A stretch of 64,000 bases of DNA from Calliopsis andreniformis. Its lineage: Eukaryota; Arthropoda; Insecta; Hymenoptera; Andrenidae. The stretch spans positions 15,292,961-15,356,960 of the forward strand of contig NC_135071.1 in NCBI RefSeq assembly GCF_051401765.1. The letters run 5' to 3'. The notes below the pieces were generated by a model. The model was not told the DNA's origin. It did no database searches and saw only the letters and a list, made by a program, of their open reading frames with translations. The translations under genes and the position numbers were made by a program. Below, in pieces: positions 36,301-47,496 of the stretch (position 1 is the stretch's first letter; the number at the start of each line of letters is the position of its first letter).

Positions 36301-39300
36301 AGTCCTCCTCGAAGTCTCCTGATCCGTTAGGGACGCGAGGCTCTTGGTTACAGCAGGCTTGAATGGCTTCAGCGCCCTGACTATGAAATAAGTAACGATG
36401 CCCGCTTTCTGGAGTGCTTCTTCTCGGTCCTCACCATGCGCTGGTTCGACTTCAAATTCCCCATTCAGGAAGCTCAGAGTCACGTTGGAGATGTGCACTC
36501 GCCTTCAAGTATTCAGTCTGTATTACTCATGTTATTCAAAATTTTCAAAGTTGTAACCCAGATAGCACACGACGTCTTGAAGACGTCTATTTTATGTCTG
36601 AACGTCTTATACACTTAATTTGATGGTTCTTAAGACGTCTTGAAGATATGCTGATCAGAGACGTTTTCTAAACTTTTTTAGAACTTTATTGGGTGTCTTT
36701 AAAACCTTTTTAAGACGTTTCTGTGCTATTTGGGAACAAGCCTAATATTAAAAATTAAACAAGATAACCGTGAGTTGATTTTTATCTTTTTCCTCGTGTT
36801 CACCAAGCATAGAACTGGAACATGGAATATACAGAAAATTTCTTCGAGACCCTTTGCGTGACAAAGTGAGTACAGTGGAGTAATTATATGTGGGCGAAAC
36901 AATTGAGTCAGCTGGATCTTAAAGCGAAGGCGTCAAGGGGTGGGTTTTTGCCAAGGGCGATTTAGACATCTCACCCTTTAATACTCCACGACAGAATTAA
37001 AATACGACGAGGTATTTAAAACAACTCCCCAGGCGTTCCTCTGGGTAATTAATGTCAAAGATATACACGCAAAGTGCGCTCATTATGCGTCCAGGAGCGT
37101 CAAGGACGAACTTCATACTCCGCGACATCCTTTAGCGTGTTGGGAGATTTTGGCTTTTCATGTCTCTGCTTCAGAGACTTTTACATGACATACTAGACTG
37201 CTAGCTTCTGTCACTGAGGTGTCCCAACTTTTATATACGAATGTGGCGTACAGGGTGTTTCATAACATGTGGGTCCCCCTTCGGGAGTTGATTGTACGCT
37301 TGAAAACAATGAAAAAAGGTTATATAAACAGATATTCTATCTGTCTTCGTTTATAAGATATAATGGATTTTCTATTTTAATTACTTAATTACCTTAATTA
37401 TAACCTAGGAGGGTTTCCAAACAAATTGATCACCCTGTACATGGGAAGTTAGCAGTCTAGTGTATCATACAGAAGTTTGTATTCTGTTTCCTATTTCTCA
37501 GAGGCACGCGAAGGTAACCACGAAAGCAATCAATCTATATACAAATTTAGAATTGTTATGAAAAAGTAATTCTGACATATAGACGTAAATTAATTTTATT
37601 ATTTTCATTCACTCTAAATTCACTGACCACGACAAGCTATCGTAAAAGTGACATTCAAGTATAGATAAAAAACATCGATTCGCAGCTTTATACGTATATG
37701 TTACCTACTCCCACGCTGCCTATTTAATAACGCATCGGGTAATTATAACAGCCTCCACAGCTTCCTTTTGCGAGAAAGAAGACTCTGTTGGAATGCAATT
37801 TCCTGTATCGGGGCAATAAAAATATATCATTCTCACCCCGCCCTTCCGCTGCTCTCCATCTTGTTCGCCAGCTCGACGTCCTTGCTGTAAACGTCAAACT
37901 GCCACTGCCTCTGTCCGAGGACGCCAGCCAAGACTGCCCCAGTGTGTATTCCTACCCTCATGTCAACTGGGCTGTTTGTCGTTTGTTGGACGTACTTGAT
38001 GGCGTCCACCATGGACAGGCCCATGTAGACACAGAGGACAGCGTGGTCTGGCCTTTCCACTGGGGCTCCACTTATGCAGTAGTAACAGTCGCCGAGGATT
38101 TTGATGCGTAGCTGCTCATACCTGGAAATAATCGTTTGCTGAAATATTTCTTTCGAATATGGAATCGATCAGCTCGACTAGCATAGCGATTTTTTTATGA
38201 GGAGAGTGTATTTGCAAATCAGGGAGCTTTCAAGTAGAACGAGTCAACGAGGTACATGCGTTGACTATACTACTGAGGATTTCAAGTGGCGGCGGGGAAA
38301 CGAGGTTTAGTAGCGGGAATTTAATTCTGGAAGGTGGAGGAGAATGCAGTTGTGCACCCGGTGACTTCATTTTTAATTTCTGTGTAGTGGGTGAGTGGGA
38401 GGTACTGCGAGAATTATTTTAAATGGAAGATAGACTGGTACATTTATACATACATTGAGCTATATTACTGGATCTGCTAATGTAGAGGGGATGATTTCAT
38501 TCGAGAGATATTTTTCCATTCTTGCTCTATTTTATGTGAAAGTTACTTCACAAAAAGATAAAAAAACTGATTTCTAATAAGAGTACATAAATTAATAAAA
38601 ACTTCAGTGTAGGTAATTCTATGTTTTTAAGAAACATTACATCGCATGCATCTAAAGTTTCCAAAAGGGATTGATGATTGAATATTAAGTGCACAATTTT
38701 ATACAGCATTTGTCAAAAAAATGACGAATTAATATTGCATTTCAAGTAGAAATTTCTTAAGCCTAGTCTCTTCATACGTCGATCTGCACTACTAGAACAG
38801 CATTTTTTCACACTTCTTTCATCTAATATGAAAATTCCCTCTTCAGAAGAAATCGAGAAAGTGATCGATTCCTTTAAAGTAATTGTCAACGAACTAACGA
38901 AGCAATATCGCGTAGCGATGTTGAGTGACGATACCAGATCGTCTCTGGGACGTATCGATTGTCAGGAGACGCCCCACGAAGGACTCGCTAGTCCCTCAGG
39001 ACCTGACGCGATCAGACGGAAGGACTCGAGAGAATTTCCCGATAAAGTCAATTTCGCGGCTGGCAATTTCAAGATTTTCATTATCCAACGGAAGAGAGAA
39101 TCCCAGCCACTTTTATTCGGGTCATTCGAGTGGATTGCAAACGAAAGAATTCTCTCGCCCCTCGATTAATCCGTTTGTCCTTCGACCGTTTACCGACTAT
39201 CTTTTCGAATTACCATTCAACTGTGATTCTATCAGCAACTTTTCACTCTCGTCGACACTCAAAAGAAATTCCGCTTTTTATCATCTTATCATTCTACATT

Positions 39301-42300
39301 TAGTCCTTTTCCTAGCGATACACGCTGAAATCACTTAAATACAGGGTGTTTCATAAACTCAATCATATTTGAACTTGACTTTCTCTTATTTAAAAATATT
39401 TGTTGAATATTTATAGAGTCTGAAATTTGCATATTTGAGTATTTGTAGAGTTTGAAATTTGAATATATGAAAATTCAAAGAGTTTGAAGTTTGTATACTT
39501 GAAAGTTTGAAAAGTGCGAAATTTGAATATTTGAAAACACGAAGAATTTGAAATTTAAATATTTGAAAACTTGAAGAGTTTGAAACTTGAATATTCGAAA
39601 GGTTGACGAGCGTGAAACTTGAATATTTAAAAATTTGAATATTGACAGTTTGAAGAGTTCGAAATTTAAACATTTGAAAATTTGAATATTTAAAAATTCT
39701 TTTATTTAAAAATATTTGTCGGAGCACCCCGTGTTTCAGCAATAAAATTAAATTTGAACCTACCTCTCGCTCAGCTGATCGAACCGCGCGAAGAGCTCAT
39801 TTAATATCTTGACGAGCTCGCTGGCGCTGTAAGTGGAGGAGATGGCCGTGAATCCGACGATGTCTGCATAGAGGATCGAGACGTTCTCGTGCCTGGACAT
39901 ATAGATCTTCTTGAACTGCGTGTCCAGCGAGGCGCCGAGGTCCTGTCGCATTTTCACAGCGACATGCTCGGGTAGGACACTGAGAAGCAGCCTCTCCTGC
40001 TCGGCGCTTTGTTCCTCGATCACCAGCTGCACCTCCAGGCTCTGCCTGGTCTCCAGGAACGCTCGACGCTGCTGGAATTCTGTCAGGGAGTAGCTGGAGG
40101 CGCCGAGGATCATGGCTCCCGCGGATAGTGTCACTGTCAGGATCTGTGAAAGAGTTTTAATAAAGATCTTCGCGAAGGGTTCCGATGGAGGCGCCATAGT
40201 AACGCGTGGATTCGTTTTAAGTCTAACAGAAGGATCAGTCTTATGAAAATTCATAGGTATTCGTCTATTTGGTTGAAATACGAACGTGGAATCCATATTT
40301 CCATATAACACTGGCGAGCAGGGATACATCGTGAGATGATAACAGAATCGTTAATAATTCACGGACACGCGATGCTATGGAAATGCGGTGGTCATGAATA
40401 AAAGAAATGTATTTCCATCACAGAAACGAGGAATTTGTGTCTCATAAATTATCGCGCACGTAATGTAGAACCAGCTTCGATGTCTGTTTATCGAGTGGTA
40501 TTGACTCTGCGTACACCACCTGGCCTGGAGTCCATGTTCGATTGGTCATCGGTCAATCTTCACCTGAGGATTTTGTTTATCTACAGAGGACTTTCAACCA
40601 AGTGTCATTTCTTCAAGATAATAAATTTACAGTACAGGTATATCAATATTTTAATATTTTGCTATCATAATATTCCCACTCTCGACACTGGAGCGTCTGA
40701 GATGTGTCTATTATCTCGTTATTGACATCTGCGATAATCCAATGACTCGGTATGCTAATAATTAGGTAGAGGAAATTGCCAATATTCTAAGCAACTAATA
40801 CTATGAGAATCCAATACATTGATATATCAATATCCCAATACTCCAGTACACTAGTTCTCTAATTTAGTAATATATTGGATTACATTCCATGAGATTTCAT
40901 TCTCATCGAAGTTACTGTATCTCAAATGAAAGACGCTTGTGGATACCCATGGAAACTAAACTACTCATTGAAATATCGATAATAATTCCAGACCTAATTC
41001 TAGAAAGCTCGATATAATATACATATAAATACTCCACTGCCCTAGTATTCCAAAACACCTCGCTGCTCCGCTACCCCAGGAAATCAGAATCCCCCCAGTA
41101 AATCCACTCCACGCAAAACTTAATCCACCTCCGCTGTTTTCATCGTCTCGACGAGCACTTTTATCAACACGTTCCATCGATGTCCTCGGTTCTACGTTCC
41201 AAGCGCGGAGTCCGAGATACAGCGAAAGCGTCGCTAAATTTCCAAGAAAGCCAATCGATAAGCCTCCTTTGTTCCACCAGTCGCGCGCCGTGCTCGTCGT
41301 TTCGAATCGAACGCTCTCGTGCCCGTTTCGATAGCTTTCAATCCGCCTGCTGCCGGATGACGCTCGAAGTTCGCCGAGCTAAATAGAATTGCCTCGCTCG
41401 TCAGCGGGAGACCCGTGGCGCCGCGTCATCCGTGAAACGACCACTTTTCGGTTGGCCGAGCCGCCCCTTGCTTTTAATTTTACATATTTCACGGGAACCT
41501 GTCGGCTGTCCTGTGTTTGATCCTTCACTGCCGATAGCGCGCTATTCAGGATCGAGCGCTGTCGGGGACGTTTGTCTCGCGGGGACAATGGGAAAATTGT
41601 GATTGGATTTTCCGAGGGAGAATTGTGTCTGGCCCTCTGGGGGATGTAAATTAAATACTCCTGTTGATTGAAGCGTAGCCGTGCGTGCGGAGACCGAGCT
41701 GGGTTAGGTATTTTGCTTGGTATTAACTCGTTAGTTGAGGTTTGGGAAGGAACGAGGTTACAACTTGGGGATCTGTTTCAGGTTCTGTTGAAGGTGCCAG
41801 GGGATGCAAATATTGTTGAAGGGTTTTTTGGAGGACGAGGTCTGTGTCTTAGGGGAAAGGTACATATAGGGGCAGTATTTTCGATCGTTTCTTCTTTCAT
41901 TTTTTTGGAGGATAGTTTGCGCAATGTGAGCCCTCATAATTTATTTAAGATAAGTTTGTATATCAGTTTCTGCTTTAAAGTCTGCCTTGCTTTGAGTATA
42001 CGAACCTGTATGTGATCCTACTGTCCCAGGCAAGAGTTCATTTTAACGCTCACAAAAGGTAAACGTTCGCAAGTAAACCACCTCTAGAGCTTGACCATAG
42101 AAATTTAATAGTCTTTCATAAACACCTCCGTGATTCATAGTTACTCTGAAGAGTCTCCAACGCTATCACTTCCTATTTGTCAACCGAACATCTCCCTTTA
42201 CCATCCTTTTCAGTAAACCCATAAATCACAGTGCCCCAACAGTATCATAAAGCAAGAGGCCGCCACGCTTCGCCTCCTCGACGCGTATCAACCACAGAAA

Positions 42301-42475
42301 GGGTTGCTGGCTCCTTGATTAACCCCTTAGGGGGTTCATTAAGCAGCTAGCGATCACTGCAATTATCGCTCGAACCGAAGCGTCCACCGCTGAATGGCTT
42401 TCAAAGAAACGTTCCTGCCATTGAGAGCCGATCGGGTGTCGTGCATGGAAAAGGCGGCATGTCGCGTCACTGCAC

Positions 42476-42518
<43 letters not shown>

Positions 42519-45500
42519 GTGCCTCTCTCTATTTTAAACTACCATTGACCAAACTCTACTCGAGTGTCAGTAACGATAGAACCACGTGCCCGTCTCCAAC
42601 TTTCGCTTTCGCGATCGTCCTCGCCCAGGGAAATTCGACCATGGAACTTTTGTTTTCAGTCGACGGTGTATTTTCGGCTGTGAAAAGCATTTCTGGCCCT
42701 CTGTGATGTTCGCGGTGGGAACAGCCAGCGAAAGTCAATGGCATTCGCCCTGTCGAGCCTCTGTGCCATCGGGAAGTTGGGAAATTGATTAACGGTAACC
42801 ATTGTGAGGTCGCGCTTCAAGCTTCCACCGACGCGAGCATTTAATTTATTCTAGAGGCGAATTTTATCATCCTGGATCACTTTGACAATTATTTCGATCT
42901 CATAAATTTTTATCATCGTTTATTGCGTGAGAGCTGAAATAACTGTGATCACATTACTGTCACGTCACGTGAAACCACGTCACGTACAGGGTGTCCTAGA
43001 ACTGATGGTACAAGCGGAAAGGGGGTGATTTTATATGAAAGAATAAGATGAGAATGTAGAATATAAGTGTTTGATTTTTTAATGGAAATTGACTTTGAAT
43101 TTTGACCAAGTACAAGTGTAATGAAGTAGAAGTTCAGGCAGTTGAGGGGTGAACGAGGAAAGGGGTATGCTTCTAGCGTATCGTAAAGACTGTCGGTGGT
43201 CAGACCGAAAGTATTCTTCTTACCCCCTCTATCCTTCAAGCACCCAAAACTGTACTTCCATACGCATGCACTCGACCATAATTCAAACTCAATTTTCTTG
43301 AAAAACAGAGCATGATATCAAAAAACTTTATTCTGTAATTTCGACTTATTTTTTCATGCAGAATCACCTTCTTTGTACCATTAGTTCTGGAATGGAAGCC
43401 ATTGAATAAGAAAAAGAGAAATAGAAAATGTCAATGCAGTCACAATTGTTTGAGTTTGAAAAACGTCGAATCACACTATGTTCTTGTTACAGTATTTAAC
43501 GTAATTTCACGTGACGTAATAGTAATGTGTTCACATTCTAAATTGCGTGAGATAATCTTTTAAATTTATTGGCTTTGAAAGTGTTAGTAATAAAATGCGT
43601 CAGGAATTAGAAAATATTACGTGCCGACTGGTTCTGCAGCGTCATGGCATTATGTGCGATTAAAATATAATTTATGTAAGCGTTCTGACAAGTCCTTCAG
43701 CAAATTGCTCCATTTTCATCGCGTTACAGAGAGGTGCCTCTAATTTTTAGCGGCACGACGGTTATTACGTTGCACTACTCGCTGCCAGGACTTCCGTCAA
43801 TTTTTAAGGAGGCGACCACAATACGATCTTCATTATTTTTTTACGCGGGAAGCGTTTAAAACTTTCACCGACGTTTCTAAAGTGGAAAACTGCAGTTGCT
43901 CGGTTTCAGCGAACAATTTTCCAGCTCGTCGCGGTAGAACGCTGCTGGGAGGATCCGAGAAATCCTCCAGAGGGGAAACGCTTTTAATGGAAGATTCTCG
44001 CGACGGAAAATTGCCAGGAAAATGCAATGTCGCTTGTTGCGTCCTCGAGAAATGGAACCGAGACTCGTAATTGGACCAGAAAAACGTTTGCAATCGCCTC
44101 AGTTTATTGTTTTCGTTCCTGCTAATATTTTCCATCGAAGAGCTCACTCTGTTTAGCAGAAAATCGTACCATGAATACAAATTTTGCATGCAATGCCTTC
44201 ATAATTATTTTAGGACAATATTAATACGAATTTGTGTTGATCAATTAGGTAAACATTATTTAAAAATTCTTGGGACCTATATCCCTTCATTTTACTCCTT
44301 GTCATACCAAGATGGGATCTTGCAGAGTCCAATATAGATTTCCAAGAACAGAAAATACATGTATAGAAAGTTTATTGAGACTTGACTATTTGAAAAGCTA
44401 AAGAATTTGAAGGCTGAGGATTTCAAAATTTGAAGAATTCAACATTTTGGGGGTTTAAAAATTCAATGAGTTTGATAATTTGAATATTTGAAAAATTTGA
44501 AGAATTTGAAATTTAAATATTTGAAAATTTAGACAGTATGAAATTTGAATGTTCGAAAGTTTGGGATATTTGAAATTTAAATATTTGAAAATCTGAAGAA
44601 TTTGAGATTTGAGTATTTACAAGTTTAAAAAGTTCAAAATTTGGGGATTCAAAAATCCTGAGAGAGTGAAATCCCTCACACGCTCCATAAATAGATTTAC
44701 AGTCCAATCAGTCATTCAGTACTTTCAGAGGCACTCGTCGAAACAAATCGCCATAGAAAACGCCTCGCCAACTTTCCAATTTCATTCGTTTTCCGGCCCT
44801 GAATCGTCGAAGCTTCCTGTCGTCGTATTCCAGCCCGAAACGAATTTGCGATGCTAATGATTGCGACAGATTGTTCATTACCGCCCTCCCAGTCGCCCAT
44901 CCCTAATCAAAAGTCGATTAATCGACCTTCTCGCCGTCGAAACGGCCCAAGATCCTCTAAATTCACTCGTTTTCTCCTACGACCTCGATTCGTGGCGTCT
45001 TGCAAACTTTTACCCTTAATTACGAACTTTTCTCTCTCGCCCTTTTACTCGAAACGCCTTTAATCAACGACTAGATAAAACTCGGCCTCAACAAAAACTG
45101 CTAATTAACAGTCTCGGATGAGACTAGCCAGGTTGATTAGAAAAAGAAACCTCAATAAAGACACAGTGGCTTTCATCAGGGAAGCCCTGGCACAAGAATT
45201 CCTTAATTTCAATTATTGGAATTTTCCAAAGTGAATTATCTCCCTGGAAGAAACAGACTAACTCCTATTAATCTCAACCCCCCAGTCGGAACCTCAGGGA
45301 TTAGTACCCCCCTGGAAAATTGCAAGTGGAGCAAACAACCCCGTCAAGCGATCGTGGAAACGATTTTCCACAGCCTGGTCGAGCAATTGTGCAACCGAAG
45401 AGTTAATCAGCCCACCAGCTAACTTGTTGCACGTCCAGGCGGCTATACAAATCTCCTGTTTCGTTGTGTTTCACGCGTTCGCCCGTTTCGCCAGGAAAAA

Positions 45501-47496
45501 GTTCGCCCCGAGGCGGGGGCGTGAGAATAATCGGGGGCTCGGCGCGGCAGCTCGAACGGAGGGTAGTTGCGCGTGTTATTTCATTAGGACGAACCGTCCG
45601 AGGTGCGACACCGTGTGTCGTTGCATATCGATCGATCGAGAGGCACGTAAGGAGGCCCGCAGTCACGAGTGCATCGCTGACGAATTAGTTCGTCGGGGCA
45701 CTTGCTGGCAACAGTTGTTCACCACTTCCACGGTTCTGCTTTCACGCCGCTAGATTAGCCCTTAATTGGGGTGGAACGGGTCAGAGCATTTATGGTAACT
45801 CAATTTTCAGTAGCTAATGGAGAATACGGAAATATTCATACATGTCCTCAATTTCATTTTCTCTATTTAACAGAAATGTTATGAACTGTAAACTACTTCT
45901 TTAGGCTATTTTTCACCATATACAATAAATGCTTTTTTTTCTAATTATTAATTCCCCCTCTGAGATCTATCAAAATATCGATGGCTATCTAAGTGAGTGC
46001 CTTGGATAGCTCGATGATGGTGATCAGACAGTTACTTAAACTAGTTTTTTACACTTCCAGTGCTAATCATAAATTAAAGATCAGAAATCTAGAAAAACTA
46101 GAATCCTTAAACAAATCCTTAATCTCTTCCCTCCACTTGTCGGCTTCACTTCTCGTAAAAAATCTACACCCACCCCCGAAGGTGGCACCCACCCTCGAAA
46201 TCTCCCTTCAGTACCTCCCTTTAAACTTTAAAGACCACTGAAGTGTTCAACCTCCCTGCTATTAGCACTAGGCTCTAAAGGTCTTTCAAACCATCGATAG
46301 CTATCTAACTAAACTGACTTTTTAAATTTCTAGTGCTAATCGTAAATCACAGATCAGAAACCTACAGAATCTAGAAAACCTAGAAATCTTTAAGCAAATC
46401 GTCAACCCCTTCCCACCACTCGCTAGCTCCACTCGTCGCCAGAAATCCACACCCACCCTCGAAATCTTTCTCGAAGCTTGCCTGTAAAGGGCACTGGAGA
46501 GTCCAAGCTCCTCTATCAATAGCACTACGCTCTAGAGACGTACCACAACATCGATGCGTATCCGAGTAGGCGCTGTGGTCAGCTCGACAAGGGAGACCAG
46601 ACAATTGTCTACGTACTAATTCCAGTACTAATCGCAAATCAAAGGACAGAAACCTAAAAAACTTAGAAATCCTTAAACAAATCCTCAACCCCTTCCCACC
46701 ACTTTCCAGCTAAACTAGTTTCTTAAAATTCCAATGTTAATCGTAAACCAAAGACTATAAACCCAGAAAACCTAAAAAGCCTAGAAATCCTAAAACAAAT
46801 CCTCAACCCCTTCCCACCACTCGCTAGCTCCACTCCTCGCCAGAAATCCCCACCCACCCTCGAAATCTTCCTCCAAACCTCCCTGTAAAGGGCACTGGAG
46901 TGTCCAACCTCCCCCCTGAATAGCACTACGCTCTAGAGACCTACCAAAACATCGATGGGTATCTGAGTAGGTGCCTTGGACAGCCCGACGACGGAGACCA
47001 GGTAGGTGAGCGCGGTGCCGAAGGAGAGTAGGGCGCAGAGGGGCAGCCTGAGCGGCAGAGTGGCGAAGAGCAAGTAGAGCAAGAGCAACAGCCAGCCTAG
47101 TCCGTCCCTAGGCGTGACCTCGGTGGGCTTGAGGAACAGCTGAGCGAGTAGGTGTGCGGTGGACAGCTGCCAGGCCACGTGCGGCACCACGGCCCACAGC
47201 GCGTCCTTGGCTCGGGGGTTGTGCTCGGCCCAGATGAGCAGCGCCAGGTTCAGGCCCAGGAACGCTGCGGTGAGCCCGCGGGCGGGCAGCTCCAGTCCCG
47301 GCGAGGCCATCGTGTGGGCGCCATAGAGGAGCGCCGACAGGAGGAAGCACTCGAGGCCGCCCCGACGTTGCTGAAGGGAGGAGGCGCGGTATAGAGACTC
47401 GAGCTTGGCGCTGCTGAAGCTGGTACGCAGCAGGTTCGACGGCCTGCCCGCGATCAGGTAAGAGTCCTCGTTCGAGGCCTGGTGTCTCCGCGACAT
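33363..47496 (-). CDS. Ac76E: Adenylyl cyclase, Ac76E (type II-like), complete nine-exon gene
   Basis: Makes cAMP from ATP at the plasma membrane under G-protein control. Exons: 47496-46945, 40143-39764, 38121-37837, 36502-36219, 35818-35490, 34976-34641, 34581-34276, 34157-33822, 33545-33363. Phases match at every GT/AG junction and give 2991 nt, 996 residues. Layout: six membrane helices (residues ~48-205), C1 (~270-480), six helices (~525-720), C2 (~780-980). C1 keeps both metal aspartates (YADIVGFT, D278; [12 protein letters not shown]322). C2 lacks the first one (LFASMPNF), as normal, and keeps [30 protein letters not shown] (D914, N921, R925) and VKGKG. So ATP and forskolin-site residues are intact. 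The block [19 protein letters not shown] is what I remember as distinctive of Ac76E. The ATG has a good context (GCGCC before it). At 996 residues it is shorter than remembered fly Ac76E, with short linkers. The acceptor at 36503 (TTGAAG) is weak, but the only upstream alternative brings an in-frame stop. Confidence 0.95.
34977..35489 (-). other. Ac76E intron 5 with a miniature element
   Basis: 513 bp intron, donor GTATGT and acceptor ACAG. About a quarter is the inverted-repeat element at 35040-35160; the rest is AT-rich and featureless. Confidence 0.8.
35040..35160. mobile_element. 121-bp miniature inverted-repeat element (AGGGTGATCCACTT ends)
   Basis: Left end TATAGGGTAATCCACTTCA and right end, read in reverse, ATACAGGGTGATCCACTTGA. 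The ends pair over about 18 bp with two small gaps. No ORF. The outer TAYAGGGTGATC is shared with elements at 37247-37440 and 60562-60680. Confidence 0.7.
35819..36218 (-). other. Ac76E intron 4
   Basis: 400 bp AT-rich intron, donor GTAATG and acceptor ACAG. No element recognised. Confidence 0.8.
36557..36734. mobile_element. 178-bp miniature element with CCCARATAGCACA ends and GACGTCTT subrepeats
   Basis: Left end CCCAGATAGCACA and right end TGTGCTATTTGGG pair at 12 of 13 positions. The interior repeats the self-complementary word AAGACGTCTT and its variants several times (GACGTCTTGAAGACGTC near 36571; AAGACGTCTTGAAG near 36632). No ORF. It lies in intron 3 of Ac76E. Confidence 0.75.
36735..37246 (-). 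other. Ac76E intron 3, part between two elements
   Basis: No exon or repeat recognised in this AT-rich segment. Intron 3 as a whole runs from 37836 to 36503. Confidence 0.7.
37247..37440. mobile_element. 194-bp miniature element with TACAGGGTG ends
   Basis: Left end GTACAGGGTGTTTCATAAC and right end, read in reverse, GTACAGGGTGATCAATTTG. About 11 bp pair well. The right end also matches the left end of the element at 60562-60680 through GATCARTTT and GGAAACYCTC. No ORF. Confidence 0.65.
38122..39340 (-). other. Ac76E intron 2, proximal part
   Basis: Non-coding. A 137-codon open frame at 38925-39338 on the opposite strand has no domain and crosses no splice-bounded unit, so I do not call it. 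Confidence 0.6.
39341..39740. repeat. Octamer array inside a CAGGGTGTTTCATAA-ended unit
   Basis: The left end ATACAGGGTGTTTCATAAAC and the right end, in reverse ACGGGGTGCTCC, resemble degenerate inverted ends. The interior (39385-39720) is 8-bp repeats of the TTTGAAAA/AATTTGAA type. A near-identical block TTATTTAAAAATATTTGT stands at both sides of the array in direct orientation (about 39388 and 39703). It lies in intron 2 of Ac76E. Confidence 0.6.
40144..42476 (-). other. Ac76E intron 1, distal part, no gene seen
   Basis: Intron 1 spans 46944-40144 (6.8 kb). This part holds a CpG-richer patch (about 41160-41600) and otherwise AT-rich sequence without supported exons. Confidence 0.55.
42477..42535. 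repeat. TC-rich microsatellite
   Basis: Run of (CT)n with short interruptions in intron 1 of Ac76E. Confidence 0.85.
42944..43535. mobile_element. Nested inverted-repeat element (MITE within MITE)
   Basis: Outer arms of about 37 bp: 42944-42980 (TGTGATCACATTACTGTCAC, then GTCACGTGAAACCACGT) and 43499-43535 in reverse (TGTGAACACATTACTATTAC...). Inside, a second pair of long imperfect arms starts at 42985 (TACAGGGTGTCCTAGAAC TGATGGTACAAG) and ends near 43396 (CTTTGTACCATTAGTTCTGG). It shows matching blocks for roughly 130 bp on each side, such as GGTGATT, AATAAG and GAGTGCA-like words. The outer right CAGGGTG end of the inner element has decayed. No ORF of interest. It lies in intron 1 of Ac76E. 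Confidence 0.75.
44385..44660. repeat. Octanucleotide array (TTTGAAAA type)
   Basis: Loose 8-bp periodicity of AATTTGAA, TATTTGAA and GAATTTGA units over 275 bp, the same family as at 29.1 and 39.4 kb. It lies in intron 1 of Ac76E. Confidence 0.75.
45440..45740. other. CpG-rich island in intron 1 of Ac76E
   Basis: A CpG-dense block in an otherwise AT-rich intron, with GATCGATCGAT and runs of GC. Frames are open on both strands, which marks composition rather than coding. Could be an alternative promoter or enhancer of Ac76E. Confidence 0.35.
45970..46960 (-). repeat. Tandem array copied from the end of Ac76E exon 1 plus intron
   Basis: The exon-tail motif (plus strand ATCGATGGGTATCTGAGTAGG at the true exon) recurs in degraded form at about 45977, 46293 and 46551, with the real copy at 46951. 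Spacings are 316, 258 and 400 bp. The accompanying intron segment (GCTAATCGTAAAT, then CAACCCCTTCCCACCACT) occurs about five times. Donor state: original GTAGGT; 46543 copy GTACGT (usable); the other two are changed and no longer donors. Confidence 0.8.

Noticed and set aside
36503..36517. Alternative splice acceptor ACAG just upstream of Ac76E exon 4
   Set aside because: Using it introduces an in-frame stop after three codons, so the weaker TTGAAG acceptor is required.
38925..39338. 137-codon frame opposite Ac76E intron 2
   Set aside because: No motif, no splice context and an intronic position within a well-defined gene.
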